Shown: positions 1-9,466, counted from the first letter of the stretch. The stretch is DNA of 64,000 nucleotides from Bermanella marisrubri (GCF_012295615.1 NZ_CP051183.1:3127001-3191000), one strand, 5' to 3'. Numbers and translations: made by a program. Notes: a model not told the origin generated them from the sequence alone.

Positions 1-1863
1 GATGGTGTACTTAGCTTCATCGATCGCTGAGATGTAGTTAATATCGTCAGTCACTTTACCATCTACGACTTTACGATATGGCGTTTCTAGGAAACCATAA
101 TCGTTAGTACGAGCATAAGTAGACAATGAGTTAATCAAACCGATGTTTGGACCTTCAGGTGTTTCGATCGGACATACGCGGCCATAGTGCGTAGCATGTA
201 CGTCACGTACCTCAAAGCCAGCACGCTCACGAGTCAAACCACCAGGGCCTAACGCAGAGATACGACGCTTATGAGTTACTTCTGAAAGCGGGTTGTTTTG
301 GTCCATAAACTGAGACAGCTGAGACGAACCAAAGAACTCTTTAATTGCAGCGGCAACAGGCTTGGCGTTGATTAGGTCTTGCGGCATCAAACCTTCAGAC
401 TCAGCCATAGACAGACGCTCACGCACAGCACGCTCAACACGAACCAGACCGACGCGGAACTGGTTTTCTGCCATTTCACCAACAGAACGGATTCGGCGGT
501 TACCCAAGTGGTCAATATCATCCACTTCGCCTTTACCATTACGGATGCCGATCAACTCTTTCAGTACATCGATAATGTCATCGTTGCTTAGCGTGCCTTC
601 ACCTTCAACTTCTTCACGGCCTAAACGGCGGTTGAACTTCATACGACCAACAGAGGAAAGGTCATAACGTTCATCAGTGAAGAATAGGTTTTCGAACAAG
701 CCTTCAGCAGATTCTTTTGTTGGTGGCTCACCAGGGCGCATCATGCGGTAGATTTCAACTAACGCTTCTAGCTGAGTACGCGATGGGTCGATACGCAATG
801 TATCACTGATGAACGAACCACAATCCAACTCATTGCTGTAGATGGTTTCAATTTCTTTGATGCCTGCAGAGGTCAACTTCTCTAAAAGCTCAACAGTGAT
901 TTCACTGTTACACTCAGCAACCAGCTCACCAGTAGAAGGATCTACGATGTCTTTAGCGATCACTTTCCCAAAGATGTAGTCAGATGGTACTTCTAGGCTA
1001 GTCATACCCTCTTTTTCCATCTGGCGAATGTGGCGCGCAGTAATACGACGGCCTTCTTCTACAATCACCTTACCTTTTGGATCTTTAAGATCGAAAGAGG
1101 CAGTTTCACCACGTAAACGCTCAGGAATCAATTCTAGACGTACGGTATCACCAACGATTTCTAATTTGTCGTTGTCGAAGAACATCTCTAGCATCTGCTG
1201 GCTTTCGAAACCAAGAGCACGCAAGAGAATAGTCGCAGGTAGTTTACGACGACGGTCAATACGAACGTATACAAGGTCTTTTGGATCGAACTCAAAGTCC
1301 AACCAAGAACCACGGTAAGGAATCACTCGTGCGTTGTACAGCAACTTACCAGAAGAATGTGATTTACCTTTATCGTGATCGAAGAACACGCCTGGTGAGC
1401 GATGAAGCTGGGATACGATAACTCGCTCTGTACCATTGATAATGAAAGTACCATTATCAGTCATCAAAGGCATTTCACCCATGTAAACTTCTTGCTCTTT
1501 GATGTCTTTTATTGCCTTATTAGATGAGTCTTTATCATAAATGATTAGACGCACCTTAACGCGTAGAGGAGCGGCATAAGTCACACCACGCAACATGCAT
1601 TCTTTTTCGTCAAATACAGGAACACCTAAGCGATAGCTCACGTACTCAAGGGCTGCACTGCCGCTATAACTGACAATCGGGAAGACGGACTTAAACGCCG
1701 CATGCAAGCCGATGTCACCACGAGCATCAACTCCCTTGTCTGCCTGTAAAAAACTTCGATATGAATCTAATTGGATAGCAAGTAAGTAGGGGACATCCAT
1801 CACCCTTGGTAACTTGCCAAAATCCTTACGGATACGTTTCTTCTCTGTATAAGAGTACGCCAT
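1..1863 (-). CDS. rpoB: RNA polymerase beta subunit, N-terminal 621 codons (cut at window edge)
   Basis: Beta subunit of RNA polymerase. The ATG at 1863 opens [16 protein letters not shown], the typical RpoB N-terminus, and the frame stays open to base 1, so the C-terminal half lies outside the window. The rifampicin-binding cluster is at about residues 512-540 (bases 243-332) and reads [18 protein letters not shown] followed by [13 protein letters not shown]. The residues equivalent to E. coli D516, H526 and S531 are all wild type. It follows rplL after about 240 bp containing an attenuator-like hairpin, as in other gammaproteobacteria. rpoC is expected just outside the window. Confidence 0.98.
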   Translation of the reverse strand, partial: MAYSYTEKKRIRKDFGKLPRVMDVPYLLAIQLDSYRSFLQADKGVDARGDIGLHAAFKSVFPIVSYSGSAALEYVSYRLGVPVFDEKECMLRGVTYAAPLRVKVRLIIYDKDSSNKAIKDIKEQEVYMGEMPLMTDNGTFIINGTERVIVSQLHRSPGVFFDHDKGKSHSSGKLLYNARVIPYRGSWLDFEFDPKDLVYVRIDRRRKLPATILLRALGFESQQMLEMFFDNDKLEIVGDTVRLELIPERLRGETASFDLKDPKGKVIVEEGRRITARHIRQMEKEGMTSLEVPSDYIFGKVIAKDIVDPSTGELVAECNSEITVELLEKLTSAGIKEIETIYSNELDCGSFISDTLRIDPSRTQLEALVEIYRMMRPGEPPTKESAEGLFENLFFTDERYDLSSVGRMKFNRRLGREEVEGEGTLSNDDIIDVLKELIGIRNGKGEVDDIDHLGNRRIRSVGEMAENQFRVGLVRVERAVRERLSMAESEGLMPQDLINAKPVAAAIKEFFGSSQLSQFMDQNNPLSEVTHKRRISALGPGGLTRERAGFEVRDVHATHYGRVCPIETPEGPNIGLINSLSTYARTNDYGFLETPYRKVVDGKVTDDINYISAIDEAKYTI

Positions 1864-2014
1864 CAGCAATCCCCAGCTGTATCACCTAGACTAAGATCTT
1901 GGACGAAGACCTTCTGTTTGAGCACTTTGGCCCTGCGATTATTGGCTATTTTCTAGCCTCCGTTTGACGCAACACATCTAAATGCAAACTACTAGATACG
2001 AAACTTCAGAACGG

Positions 2015-2045
2015 AAAAAGGCCGGCGGACAAAAGTCCACCAGCC
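2015..2045 (-). terminator. attenuator hairpin between rplL and rpoB
   Basis: Read on the minus strand, an 11-bp imperfect stem (2035-2045 with 2020-2030, G-T pairs allowed) closes a TTTT loop and is followed by five T (2019-2015). It lies inside the rplL-rpoB gap. Gammaproteobacteria are known to use partial termination here to set ribosomal protein to polymerase ratios. The hairpin is seen directly; partial read-through is inferred. Confidence 0.75.
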
Positions 2046-2103
2046 AGTGTGCAGCTAACTAAGTTAGCGGCTCACGTCATACAATGCAAATTGCGGCTTA
2101 AAA

Positions 2104-2478
2104 TTACTTAAGCTCAACAGATGCACCAGCAGCTTCAAGCTTCTCTTTAAGCTCTTCTGCTTCTTCTTTAGATACACCTTCTTTAATTGAAGCAGGTACA
2201 CCATCAACCATGCCTTTGGCTTCTTTAAGACCAAGACCAGTTGCTTCACGAACTGCTTTGATAACGTTAACTTTCTTGTCGCCAGCGGCAGTAAGAACAA
2301 CGTCAAATTCAGTTTGCTCAGCTGCACCGCCAGCGTCACCACCAGCAGCACCACCAGCAACAACAGCTGCTGCTGCAGTTACGCCGAATTTTTCTTCCAT
2401 TGCTTCGATTAGCTCAACAACGTCTTTAACAGACATTTCAGCAACGGCGTTTAGAATATCTTCTTGAGAGATAGCCAT
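2104..2478 (-). CDS. rplL: 50S ribosomal protein L7/L12
   Basis: Stalk protein of the large subunit that recruits translational GTPases. The 124 residues match the family's usual length. An N-terminal dimerisation helix ([20 protein letters not shown]) is followed by an Ala/Gly-rich hinge at about residues 36-53 and a C-terminal domain containing [20 protein letters not shown]. It lies 77 bp downstream of rplJ in the same operon and is followed by the attenuator before rpoB. Confidence 0.98.
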   Translation of the reverse strand: MAISQEDILNAVAEMSVKDVVELIEAMEEKFGVTAAAAVVAGGAAGGDAGGAAEQTEFDVVLTAAGDKKVNVIKAVREATGLGLKEAKGMVDGVPASIKEGVSKEEAEELKEKLEAAGASVELK

Positions 2479-2555
2479 AATAAAGTACCTAACTTAATGG
2501 GGCGTATACGCCCGTAAATTCTTTAAAAATAAAAAGCAGATTAATTTCCAAGAAA

Positions 2556-3050
2556 TTAAGCAGCTGCTTCTTCTTTCTGATCGCGGATAGCTGCAATGGT
2601 ACGTACCAATTTGCCAGCCGCTGCTTCTTTCATTACGCTCATTAGCTTCGCGATAGCTTCGTCGTAAGTTGGTAGTGATGCCAACATATTTACGTCTACT
2701 ACTTCGCCTTCGAAAACTGCTGTTTTCAGCTCAAAGTTCTCGTTCTCTTTCGCGAAATCTTTAAAGATACGCGCTGCAGCACCAGGGTGCTCCATAGAGA
2801 AAGCAATCAGGCTAGGACCAGTCAAAGAGTCGTTAATACTCTCGTAGTCAGAACCTTCAATTGCGCGCTTCGCTAGCGTGTTACGAACAACTTTTAACCA
2901 GATGCCGTTTTCGCGAGCTTCTTTGCGCAGAGCTGTCATCGCTTCAACTGTCACGCCGCGGGCGTCCGCGACTACTGCTGATTGCGCGTTAGAAGCAGCT
3001 TCCTGAACTTCAGCTACGATCGCTTTTTTTTCGTTCAGACCTAAAGCCAC
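2556..3050 (-). CDS. rplJ: 50S ribosomal protein L10
   Basis: Base of the L7/L12 stalk and, in relatives, autoregulator of the rplJL mRNA. The start is taken as GTG at 3050, giving 164 residues beginning [15 protein letters not shown] as in the family. An AGGAG lies six bases upstream. A TTG two codons earlier is in frame but overlaps that spacing. The conserved [20 protein letters not shown] and [12 protein letters not shown] segments are present. A 224-bp gap to rplA holds the expected L10 leader. Confidence 0.96.
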   Translation of the reverse strand: MALGLNEKKAIVAEVQEAASNAQSAVVADARGVTVEAMTALRKEARENGIWLKVVRNTLAKRAIEGSDYESINDSLTGPSLIAFSMEHPGAAARIFKDFAKENENFELKTAVFEGEVVDVNMLASLPTYDEAIAKLMSVMKEAAAGKLVRTIAAIRDQKEEAAA

Positions 3051-3274
3051 GTTCAACTCCTACAAGTTGTGGTTACGCTCATAATTGAGCAAGTTAGGTG
3101 TGATAATTCAGCACTTTAATTAAGAAATCTGAATCGGGGCTCACACCATCTGCGCAGGAAATTAAGATTAACGATCTACTGCAAGACTCATTAAGCCTTA
3201 TGATCGCGCTTCACCTGCGGTCTTTGATGACCCTCGCCGAAGCAAGGACCCCAAAGTTCTTGTTTCCGGATCGA
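3051..3274 (-). promoter_or_regulatory. L10 leader region (rplJL autoregulation)
   Basis: This 224-base untranslated stretch separates rplA from rplJ on the minus strand. In gammaproteobacteria the space carries the structured L10(L12)4-binding leader that represses rplJL translation. A conserved-looking CTGCGCAGATGGTGTGAGCC element is visible near 3143-3162. Assignment rests on position and that motif; the fold was not computed. An Rfam L10_leader covariance search would settle it. Confidence 0.55.
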
Positions 3275-3970
3275 TTAAGCTTCGATACCAGATAAATCAA
3301 CGGTAATACCAGGACCCATGGTGGTAGAAAGCGTTACTTTCTTCAGGTATGTACCTTTTGCATTAGCAGGTTTCGCTTTCTTAAGATCAGCTACAAGTGC
3401 TGACAAGTTTTCAGCAATTGCTTTCTCATCAAAAGCCAATTTACCGATAGAAGCGTGGATAATACCGTTCTTATCGTTACGATAACGAACCTGACCTGCT
3501 TTTGCGTTTTTAACTGCAGTAGCTACGTCTGGCGTTACAGTGCCCACTTTAGGGTTTGGCATCAAACCACGTGGACCCAGTACCTGACCAAGCTGACCGA
3601 CAACACGCATTGCATCTGGAGACGCAATAACAACACCGAAGTCCAAGTCGCCGCCTTTCATCTGAGCTGCCAACTCGTCCATACCAACAACATCAGCGCC
3701 AGCTTCTTTAGCTGCATCTGCATTTGCACCTTGAGTAAACACTGCAACGCGAACGTCCTTACCAGTACCGTTTGGAAGTACAGTGGCGCCACGTACGTTT
3801 TGGTCGGATTTACGTGCATCGATACCTAGGTTAACCGCAACGTCGATAGACTCTGGGAATTTAACGCTAGATACCTCTTTAAGAATGCTTACCGCTTCAG
3901 ATAGCGAGTAAACTTTAACTGGATCTACTTTCTCACGGATCGCTTTTACGCGCTTAGATAGCTTAGCCAT
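3275..3970 (-). CDS. rplA: 50S ribosomal protein L1
   Basis: Large-subunit protein at the E-site stalk; in relatives it also represses its own rplKA mRNA. The 231 residues are the standard length. Characteristic segments include [36 protein letters not shown] and [16 protein letters not shown]. Its ATG overlaps the rplK stop by one base (TAATG), indicating translational coupling. The operator for feedback control would be the site ahead of rplK. Confidence 0.98.
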   Translation of the reverse strand: MAKLSKRVKAIREKVDPVKVYSLSEAVSILKEVSSVKFPESIDVAVNLGIDARKSDQNVRGATVLPNGTGKDVRVAVFTQGANADAAKEAGADVVGMDELAAQMKGGDLDFGVVIASPDAMRVVGQLGQVLGPRGLMPNPKVGTVTPDVATAVKNAKAGQVRYRNDKNGIIHASIGKLAFDEKAIAENLSALVADLKKAKPANAKGTYLKKVTLSTTMGPGITVDLSGIEA

Positions 3971-4398
3971 TACACCACACCCTCTGTATCAAGACCCATT
4001 GCACGAGCAGAACCGGCAATTGTGCGTACGGCCGCATCCATATCAGCAGCAGTTAAGTCTTTCATCTTAACTTCGGCGATTTCTTCTAACTGAGCACGAG
4101 TTACTTTACCCACTTTCTCAGTGTTTGGACGACCAGAACCACTCTTGATGCCAGCTGCTTTCTTAAGCAAGTAAGATGCAGGTGGAGTTTTGGTTTCAAA
4201 CGTAAAGCTGCGATCATTGTACACAGTGATAATTACCGGTACAGGACCGTCCATTTGCTGAGTTGCAGCATTGAACGCCTTACAGAATTCCATGATATTC
4301 AAACCATGCTGACCTAACGCAGGACCTACTGGAGGACTTGGGTTTGCAGCACCAGCTTGAACTTGTAGCTTGATATAAGCTTCAACTTTCTTAGCCAT
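3970..4398 (-). CDS. rplK: 50S ribosomal protein L11
   Basis: Large-subunit protein of the GTPase centre, needed for factor binding and the RelA response. The ATG at 4398 gives 142 residues ([20 protein letters not shown]), the family length. The frame is open 27 codons further upstream but that part has no homologous character. A GAGAGG sits just before the [19 protein letters not shown] and KSGSGRPN are visible. It is first in the rplKAJL-rpoB unit, 165 bp after nusG. Confidence 0.98.
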   Translation of the reverse strand: MAKKVEAYIKLQVQAGAANPSPPVGPALGQHGLNIMEFCKAFNAATQQMDGPVPVIITVYNDRSFTFETKTPPASYLLKKAAGIKSGSGRPNTEKVGKVTRAQLEEIAEVKMKDLTAADMDAAVRTIAGSARAMGLDTEGVV

Positions 4399-4411
4399 GT
4401 TTACCTCTCGT

Positions 4412-4435
4412 GGGTGATAACGCCTTTCGGCTCCC
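4412..4435 (-). promoter_or_regulatory. probable L1-binding translational operator ahead of rplK
   Basis: On the minus strand the rplK leader reads GGGAGCC, four bases, GGCG, then TTATCACCC. This pairs into a short bulged hairpin just upstream of the ribosome-binding site. It resembles the L1 target in the E. coli L11 leader, itself a mimic of 23S rRNA. Resemblance and position are seen; binding by L1 is inferred. Confidence 0.5.
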
Positions 4436-4563
4436 CTAATGTTTACCAGCGCCAAACTAGGTGCGTAAAAAGCCGACAAAGCTCACTCTTGATAACACCA
4501 AGACCGTCCTTGCCAGCTTTAACTCCAGCACAAGCTGGACACTGTATTTTGATTAGCTTGTAA

Positions 4564-5103
4564 TTAAGCCGATTTTTCTACTTGGCCAAACTCAAGTTCA
4601 ACCGGGGTAGAACGCCCAAAAATTGTTACTGCTACTTTTAAACGAGACTTCTCGTAATCAACTGTCTCAACAACACCATTAAAGTCTGCGAATGGACCAT
4701 CAATTACTCGGATCATCTCACCCGGCTCATAAATAGTTTTATGAGTAGGCTGACCTTCTTCACCTTCTTTAACGCGCTGCAGAATCGCATCCGCTTCTCG
4801 CTTAGTAATCGGAGCAGGCTTATCAGCAGTACCACCAATAAAACCCAAAACCCGTGGCGTTTCTTTAACCAAGTGCCACGTTGCGTCATTCATATCCATC
4901 TCTACCAAAACATAACCAGGATAGAACTTACGCTCGCTTTTGCGCTTCTTGCCGTCGCGCATTTCGATCACTTCTTCAGTCGGCACCAAGACTTCACCAA
5001 AACAGTCTTGCATACCATTGATTTCGATCTGCTCTTTCAACGAGTTCATCACTCGCTTTTCGTAACCAGAGTAGGCATGTACCACATACCAGCGCATAGC
5101 CAT
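4564..5103 (-). CDS. nusG: transcription antitermination factor NusG
   Basis: Binds RNA polymerase, increases processivity and links it to Rho and to ribosomes. The 179 residues comprise an NGN domain ([19 protein letters not shown] near the N-terminus; [12 protein letters not shown]) and a C-terminal KOW domain ([20 protein letters not shown]). An ATG two codons downstream (MRWYVV) is an equally plausible start. It follows secE by 9 bp in one operon. Confidence 0.97.
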   Translation of the reverse strand: MAMRWYVVHAYSGYEKRVMNSLKEQIEINGMQDCFGEVLVPTEEVIEMRDGKKRKSERKFYPGYVLVEMDMNDATWHLVKETPRVLGFIGGTADKPAPITKREADAILQRVKEGEEGQPTHKTIYEPGEMIRVIDGPFADFNGVVETVDYEKSRLKVAVTIFGRSTPVELEFGQVEKSA

Positions 5104-5112
5104 TGGGCTCTC

Positions 5113-5481
5113 CTATCCAATAACGCTAGAAACCATCCACGCTAACAGGGAATCTAAACCCCACAGCAAGATAGCCACTAAAATAACAACTGCAATTACA
5201 ATCAAGGTTGTTTGCGTAGTCTCTTGGCGAGTTGGCCATACAACTTTACGACGCTCGATATTCGCTTCTTTCAGCAAAACCAAGAATGCCTTACCTTTAG
5301 CTGTTGTAGCCGCAATACCCAATGCAAACAGCATTAGCGCACCAACAGCAACAAAACGGTATAGCAAACCTACTTCCGCATAAACTTGATTACCTACGAT
5401 AGCTCCGGCCACGATAGCAATTGCTAGCAACCATTTAACTACGTCTAACGGCGATCCTGTGGACTTTTCATTGCCACTCAT
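5113..5481 (-). CDS. secE: preprotein translocase subunit SecE
   Basis: Clamp subunit of the SecYEG inner-membrane translocon. The 122 residues have three hydrophobic segments: two N-terminal ones (about 16-34 and 40-60) as in the long gammaproteobacterial form, and the essential C-terminal one (about 92-118). The conserved cytoplasmic amphipathic stretch ERRKVVWPTRQETTQTTLIV precedes the last helix. It lies between tRNA-Trp and nusG. Confidence 0.96.
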   Translation of the reverse strand: MSGNEKSTGSPLDVVKWLLAIAIVAGAIVGNQVYAEVGLLYRFVAVGALMLFALGIAATTAKGKAFLVLLKEANIERRKVVWPTRQETTQTTLIVIAVVILVAILLWGLDSLLAWMVSSVIG

Positions 5482-5537
5482 ATTCGCGAATTCCTATAGC
5501 AAAAAAGTGGCAACAAGTGCCACTTCCTTATAATACT

Positions 5538-5613
5538 TGGCAGGCCAGGAGGGACTCGAACCCCCAACTTTCGGTTTTGGAGACCGACGCTCTACCAATT
5601 GAACTACTGGCCT
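5538..5613 (-). tRNA. tRNA-Trp (CCA)
   Basis: A 76-nt cloverleaf on the minus strand. It starts AGGCCAG, has a D arm with TTGGTAGAGC, anticodon loop CTCCAAA (anticodon CCA), and T arm GTTCGAGTCC. A matching acceptor strand is followed by an encoded CCA. It is first in the secE-nusG operon, directly downstream of a strong promoter. Confidence 0.97.
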
Positions 5614-5633
5614 ATCCCACATACGGGCGGTGC

Positions 5634-5661
5634 ATTCTACCTAGGATTTTAGGAAAATCAA
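5634..5661 (-). promoter_or_regulatory. sigma-70 promoter for tRNA-Trp/secE/nusG
   Basis: On the minus strand TTGATT (5661-5656) and TAGAAT (5639-5634) are separated by 16 bp. A GC-rich discriminator (GCACCGCCCG) follows, ending about 20 bases before the tRNA. GC-rich discriminators are typical of stringently controlled stable-RNA promoters, so growth-rate control is inferred. Confidence 0.7.
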
Positions 5662-5685
5662 CACTTTACATGGAATAAACCGAAT

Positions 5686-6603
5686 TTATGCAGCAGGAAT
5701 ATTGTCTTTAGCCTGCGCATCAACCTTACTATCTCGACTAAGATATACACCTACAAACACCAAAGCAATCGCCAACCACTGCCAAAGATTGATTTCATCC
5801 CCCAAAAAAACCACTGAAAACAAAACCGCAAAAGCAGGTATTAAATTTACATAGCCCGCGGCCACCGTGGCATCCACATGAGTTAGCGCATAATTAAACA
5901 AACCATAAGCACCCAAGGTAGCACCCACCCCCAAATAAATTAACAGCAACCACATATCTACACCAATGGAATCTGGCCATTGACTATCAAGGGCAAACGG
6001 CAAAAAGAAAACAACCCCAACACATGCCTGCATGGCCGTTAAAAACAGAGCCGGATAGCGTGAAGTTAAATGCTTTACAAGCAAGGTATAACCTACTGCA
6101 GCCCCCATAGCTGCCAATTCCAGCAGATTACCCAACAATGGATTAGGCGCCTGATCACTCTCCTCGCCTGCAAGCGTCATCCAAATAACACCAACAACCG
6201 CGATAAATAAGCCCAACCACTGACGCCGATACAACCTCTCACCAAAAGCAAAAAACGCACTCACCGCTATCAAGATAGGAAACAACGACGTAATCATGCC
6301 TGCCTGCCCTGCACTAGTATATTGCAGCGCCTGACTTTCAAACAAAAAATACAAGCAAGGCTCAAACAAAGCCATCAACACCAAATAGCGCCAATCACCT
6401 TTGCGATACACCACTCCCTTACGCACATATTTAATCAGCACAGCAAAGGCAGCGACCGCGAGACACATACGAATAAATACCGCCACCATGGCGGGCATAC
6501 CCGTAACAACCAACTTCATAGCAACAAATGTTGAACCCCATACCGCCATGGCAAAAATCAACATCAACTGATACTTAACTGGGACACCTTGAACTGACGA
6601 CAC
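5686..6603 (-). CDS. DMT-family (EamA) transporter
   Basis: Inner-membrane exporter of the drug/metabolite superfamily, about ten transmembrane helices in two EamA repeats; substrate unknown. The start is taken as GTG at 6603 (305 residues) because GGAG lies six bases upstream and a TATAAT box is at 6641-6636. A TTG at 6621 would leave almost no leader, and an ATG exists at 6564. Repeat signatures are MAVWGSTFVAMKLVVTGMPA and LGVGATLGAYGLFNYALTHV. It sits between tRNA-Trp and tuf, an unusual location, and its promoter abuts a 7-bp tandem repeat array. Confidence 0.85.
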   Translation of the reverse strand: MSSVQGVPVKYQLMLIFAMAVWGSTFVAMKLVVTGMPAMVAVFIRMCLAVAAFAVLIKYVRKGVVYRKGDWRYLVLMALFEPCLYFLFESQALQYTSAGQAGMITSLFPILIAVSAFFAFGERLYRRQWLGLFIAVVGVIWMTLAGEESDQAPNPLLGNLLELAAMGAAVGYTLLVKHLTSRYPALFLTAMQACVGVVFFLPFALDSQWPDSIGVDMWLLLIYLGVGATLGAYGLFNYALTHVDATVAAGYVNLIPAFAVLFSVVFLGDEINLWQWLAIALVFVGVYLSRDSKVDAQAKDNIPAA

Positions 6604-6635
6604 TCTTAACTCCACAGTCAAATTTGAAAAGCGCG

Positions 6636-6641
6636 ATTATA
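6636..6641 (-). promoter_or_regulatory. -10 box (TATAAT) of the DMT transporter promoter
   Basis: A perfect TATAAT on the minus strand, with transcription expected to start near 6629. The position of the -35 element (about 6658-6665) falls inside the heptamer array and matches the consensus poorly. The promoter therefore probably depends on its -10 box plus sequence or an activator upstream. Confidence 0.55.
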
Positions 6642-6648
6642 GAGCAAT

Positions 6649-6767
6649 TTGAGTGTTGAGTGTTGAGTGTTGAGTGTTGAGTGTTGAGTGTTGAGTGTTG
6701 AGTGTTGAGTGTTGAGTGTTGAGTGTTGAGTGTTGAGTGTTGAGTGTTGAGTGTTGAGTGTTGAGTG
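6649..6767. repeat. heptanucleotide tandem repeat (TTGAGTG)x17
   Basis: Seventeen uninterrupted, identical copies of a 7-bp unit (119 bp) lie upstream of the DMT gene. On the minus strand the unit reads CACTCAA. The array starts about 8 bp upstream of the -10 box, so it occupies the -35 region and everything above it. Perfect identity between units suggests recent slippage. The frame through it is open (a 7-residue repeating peptide) but is not considered a gene. Confidence 0.95.
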
Positions 6768-6806
6768 GGCAATAATTGGTATTTGAGCTTCCGAGTCAAG
6801 CTACAT

Positions 6807-6886
6807 CGTCATTCTCAGCTTGACTGAGAATCCATCCAATTACCTTTACACAGAAACATGGATTCCCGATCGAGCCGGGAATGACG
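6807..6886. repeat. pair of inverted 29-bp palindromic elements
   Basis: Two 29-bp segments (6807-6835 and 6858-6886) are inverted copies of each other: CGTCATTCTCAG...GAATCCAT and ATGGATTCCCG...GGGAATGACG. Each is itself a hairpin (ATTCTCAG/CTGAGAAT, loop 5; ATTCCCG/CGGGAAT, loop 7). The CGTCATTCCCG...GGAATCCA wording resembles dispersed intergenic palindromes of many proteobacteria. With the heptamer array it fills the 410-bp gap between tuf and the DMT gene. Confidence 0.75.
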
Positions 6887-6952
6887 CATTGAACTCAACA
6901 TTCAAAATTCAACACCACAAAAACCAATCGACTAGACGTTTCTTACTGGCAC

Positions 6953-6978
6953 AAAAAAAGGCCGCCGAAGCGACCTTT
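6953..6978 (-). terminator. Rho-independent terminator of tuf
   Basis: On the minus strand a 9-bp stem (AAAGGTCGC with GCGGCCTTT, one G-T pair) with a TTCG tetraloop is followed by a run of T. It ends 36 bp after the tuf stop codon. Confidence 0.85.
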
Positions 6979-7013
6979 CTTTTAGCGTAGTGCTAATCGT
7001 CTGTAATTAAATA

Positions 7014-8237
7014 TTACTCAACGATCTTAGCAACAACACCCGCACCTACTGTACGACCACCTTCACGAATCGCGAAACGTAGACCTTCGTCCATCGCGAT
7101 TGGAGCGATCAATTCAGCAGTTAGCTGTACGTTGTCACCAGGCATTACCATTTCTACGCCTTCAGGTAGGATACACTCACCTGTTACGTCTGTTGTACGG
7201 AAGTAGAACTGTGGACGGTAACCTTTGAAGAATGGAGTGTGACGACCACCTTCATCTTTACCTAGTACGTATACTTCTGCTTCGAACTTGGTGTGTGGAG
7301 TGATTGAACCAGGCTGAGCCAATACTTGACCACGCTGTACTTCATCACGCTTAGTACCACGTAGTAGTACACCACAGTTCTCGCCTGCACGACCTTCGTC
7401 AAGCATCTTACGGAACATCTCAACACCAGTTACGGTAGTCTTCGTAGTTTCTTTGATACCTACGATTTCTACTTCTTCACCAGTCTTAACGATACCACGC
7501 TCTACACGGCCTGTTACTACAGTACCACGACCTTGGATAGAGAATACGTCTTCGATCGGCATGATGAATGCACCGTCTACTGCACGCTCTGGTTCTGGGA
7601 TGTAAGAGTCTAGAGTTTCTACTAGTTTCTTAACCGCAGTTGTACCTAGTTCGTTGTCGTCTTGACCGTTTAGAGCCATTAGCGCTGAACCTGGAACGAT
7701 TGGCGTGTCGTCGCCTGGGAAGTCGTACTCAGATAGTAGGTCACGTAGTTCCATGTCTACTAGCTCTAGCATTTCTTCGTATTCTTCAGTACCGAAACCA
7801 CCACAGTCTTCTGCTAGAAGGTCTGCTTTGTTTAGGAATACTACGATGTAAGGTACACCTACCTGACGAGATAGTAGGATGTGCTCACGAGTCTGAGGCA
7901 TTGGGCCGTCAGTCGCGCCACATACTAGGATCGCACCGTCCATCTGTGCAGCACCAGTGATCATGTTTTTAACATAGTCGGCGTGCCCTGGGCAGTCTAC
8001 GTGTGCGTAGTGACGATCTGTTGATTCATACTCAACGTGAGACGTCGCGATGGTAATACCACGATCACGCTCTTCTGGTGCGTTGTCGATACCGTCGAAC
8101 GCTACCGCTTCACCGCCGAATACTTCAGCACATACGCGAGTTAGCGCTGCTGTTAGTGTAGTTTTACCGTGGTCAACGTGACCGATGGTGCCCACGTTTA
8201 CATGGGGTTTGCTACGTTCAAAAGAACCCTTAGCCAT
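7014..8237 (-). CDS. tuf: translation elongation factor Tu
   Basis: GTPase that delivers aminoacyl-tRNA to the ribosome. The 407 residues start [20 protein letters not shown]. The G motifs are [13 protein letters not shown] and NKAD. C-terminal beta-barrel signatures ([32 protein letters not shown]) are intact. It is last in the tRNA-Tyr/Gly/Thr-tuf unit, corresponding to tufB of E. coli. A second copy near rpsL-fusA is common in relatives but would be outside this window. Confidence 0.98.
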   Translation of the reverse strand: MAKGSFERSKPHVNVGTIGHVDHGKTTLTAALTRVCAEVFGGEAVAFDGIDNAPEERDRGITIATSHVEYESTDRHYAHVDCPGHADYVKNMITGAAQMDGAILVCGATDGPMPQTREHILLSRQVGVPYIVVFLNKADLLAEDCGGFGTEEYEEMLELVDMELRDLLSEYDFPGDDTPIVPGSALMALNGQDDNELGTTAVKKLVETLDSYIPEPERAVDGAFIMPIEDVFSIQGRGTVVTGRVERGIVKTGEEVEIVGIKETTKTTVTGVEMFRKMLDEGRAGENCGVLLRGTKRDEVQRGQVLAQPGSITPHTKFEAEVYVLGKDEGGRHTPFFKGYRPQFYFRTTDVTGECILPEGVEMVMPGDNVQLTAELIAPIAMDEGLRFAIREGGRTVGAGVVAKIVE

Positions 8238-8330
8238 AATAACGCCTCAGTTTTTTTTGCATGTATTAGATACAGAAAAAGGCAGTTCAACCACCACTGG
8301 CCAAAAACTACCTTCAATTTAAATCATTTT

Positions 8331-8406
<76 letters not shown>

Positions 8407-8414
8407 GACACTAC

Positions 8415-8488
<74 letters not shown>

Positions 8489-8547
8489 AAAGCTCTACAG
8501 TCCACTCAAAATATACGGTTATACTATTTTAAGATGTGCTGAAATAA

Positions 8548-8631
8548 TGGTGGTGGGGGCTGGATTCGAACCAGCGAAGCTTTCGCGTCAGATTTACAGT
8601 CTGATCCCTTTGGCCACTCGGGAACCCCACC
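8548..8631 (-). tRNA. tRNA-Tyr (GTA)
   Basis: An 84-nt class II tRNA with a long variable arm, acceptor GGTGGGG, anticodon loop CTGTAAA (anticodon GTA) and encoded CCA. It is first in the tyr-gly-thr-tuf cluster, directly downstream of a strong promoter. The GTA anticodon is the type modified to queuosine; queG is in this window at 24702. Confidence 0.97.
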
Positions 8632-8647
8632 TAATTTTGTGGCGCAG

Positions 8648-8676
8648 ATTTTGCCGCTGAGATCCTTGCTTGTCAA
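8648..8676 (-). promoter_or_regulatory. strong sigma-70 promoter of the tRNA-tuf operon
   Basis: A consensus TTGACA (8676-8671) is separated by exactly 17 bp from CAAAAT (8653-8648) on the minus strand. A GC-rich discriminator (CTGCGCC) and the tRNA-Tyr 5' end, 17 bases from the -10 box, follow. This is the best promoter match noticed in the window. Confidence 0.85.
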
Positions 8677-8776
8677 GTAATTTCCTTTAAAAATTACGGA
8701 CTTACAAAGATTTTAGTCCAACAACACCTGCTCAATTAGACCCGCTTTTGGAAGCGGTGCGCACTATACCCAAGAT

Positions 8777-9448
8777 TTAAGATTGAGGCAATGCCGAATT
8801 ACAAAGAATCTGCGTCCATTCGGTTTCAACATCATCCGCCAAACGCTCTCGCAACTCGTCAGTCAGTTCAACTGCTTCTGTAATGGGAGATTTAACCCAA
8901 TAGCGATCACGTGTTCGCGGTAGCTCCTTTACCTGAGCATCAATATTTTTTTTCTTTAATTGAGCAAGTATGCGATCAACCGAAGACTGCTGGCTGAACA
9001 AGCCGAGAGATATTCCATTTTCAAGCTCACCCTCAGTGATAATAAAGCTATCCACATTACGTTTTTGAAGCTCTTTTAAACGTCGCAGTGCTTGTTTTTT
9101 ATTGGGCAGTGGTTCGATATGCACCCAGTATTCCAGCTTACTCACTACAGCCTGGGGCACTACTTGCGCCTTAACATCTAGGGCAATCATACGCGCGTAT
9201 AAATGCTTAGCATCTAATTCAACCTTATAGGGCCCCGCCAACCAGCACAATTGATCAGAGGGTTTTCTGGCAGTTGTCGGCCTTTGCTTAGGTTTTGCAT
9301 TTACTTCTGAAAGCAAGCGAATGGGTTTAGCATCCTTGACCGAGAAGACTTCCACCTCTTGGCGATGCTTAATCGGCTCAGGTTGCATAAACTGAAAACC
9401 CAAATAAGCAAGATTGATAATCACTAACGAAATTAATATCCAACGCAT
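8777..9448 (-). CDS. SPOR-like domain membrane-anchored protein
   Basis: 223 residues with one N-terminal membrane anchor (about 3-20), a linker, then two related alpha/beta stretches. These are YWVHIEPLPNKKQALRRLKE (about 107-126) and the ISLGLFSQQSSVDRILAQLK segment, which resemble SPOR domains that bind denuded septal peptidoglycan. Role inferred: cell envelope or division. It follows coaX by 18 bp, a linkage common in gammaproteobacteria. The fold assignment needs a profile search. Confidence 0.65.
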   Translation of the reverse strand: MRWILISLVIINLAYLGFQFMQPEPIKHRQEVEVFSVKDAKPIRLLSEVNAKPKQRPTTARKPSDQLCWLAGPYKVELDAKHLYARMIALDVKAQVVPQAVVSKLEYWVHIEPLPNKKQALRRLKELQKRNVDSFIITEGELENGISLGLFSQQSSVDRILAQLKKKNIDAQVKELPRTRDRYWVKSPITEAVELTDELRERLADDVETEWTQILCNSALPQS

Positions 9449-9466
9449 AATTTACTCAAACGCAAT

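Noticed and set aside
2210..2467. Plus-strand open frame opposite rplL
   Set aside because: Mirror of the Ala-rich L7/L12 coding sequence; no start signals.
6649..6767. Heptamer array as a CRISPR array
   Set aside because: Units are 7 bp with no spacers, and no cas genes are in the window.
6575..6799. Open frame of 74 codons through the heptamer array, with a repeating 7-residue peptide
   Set aside because: It is a by-product of a 7-bp repeat lacking stops in that frame. There is no ribosome-binding site, it overlaps the exporter gene, and a TAA blocks fusion with the exporter frame.
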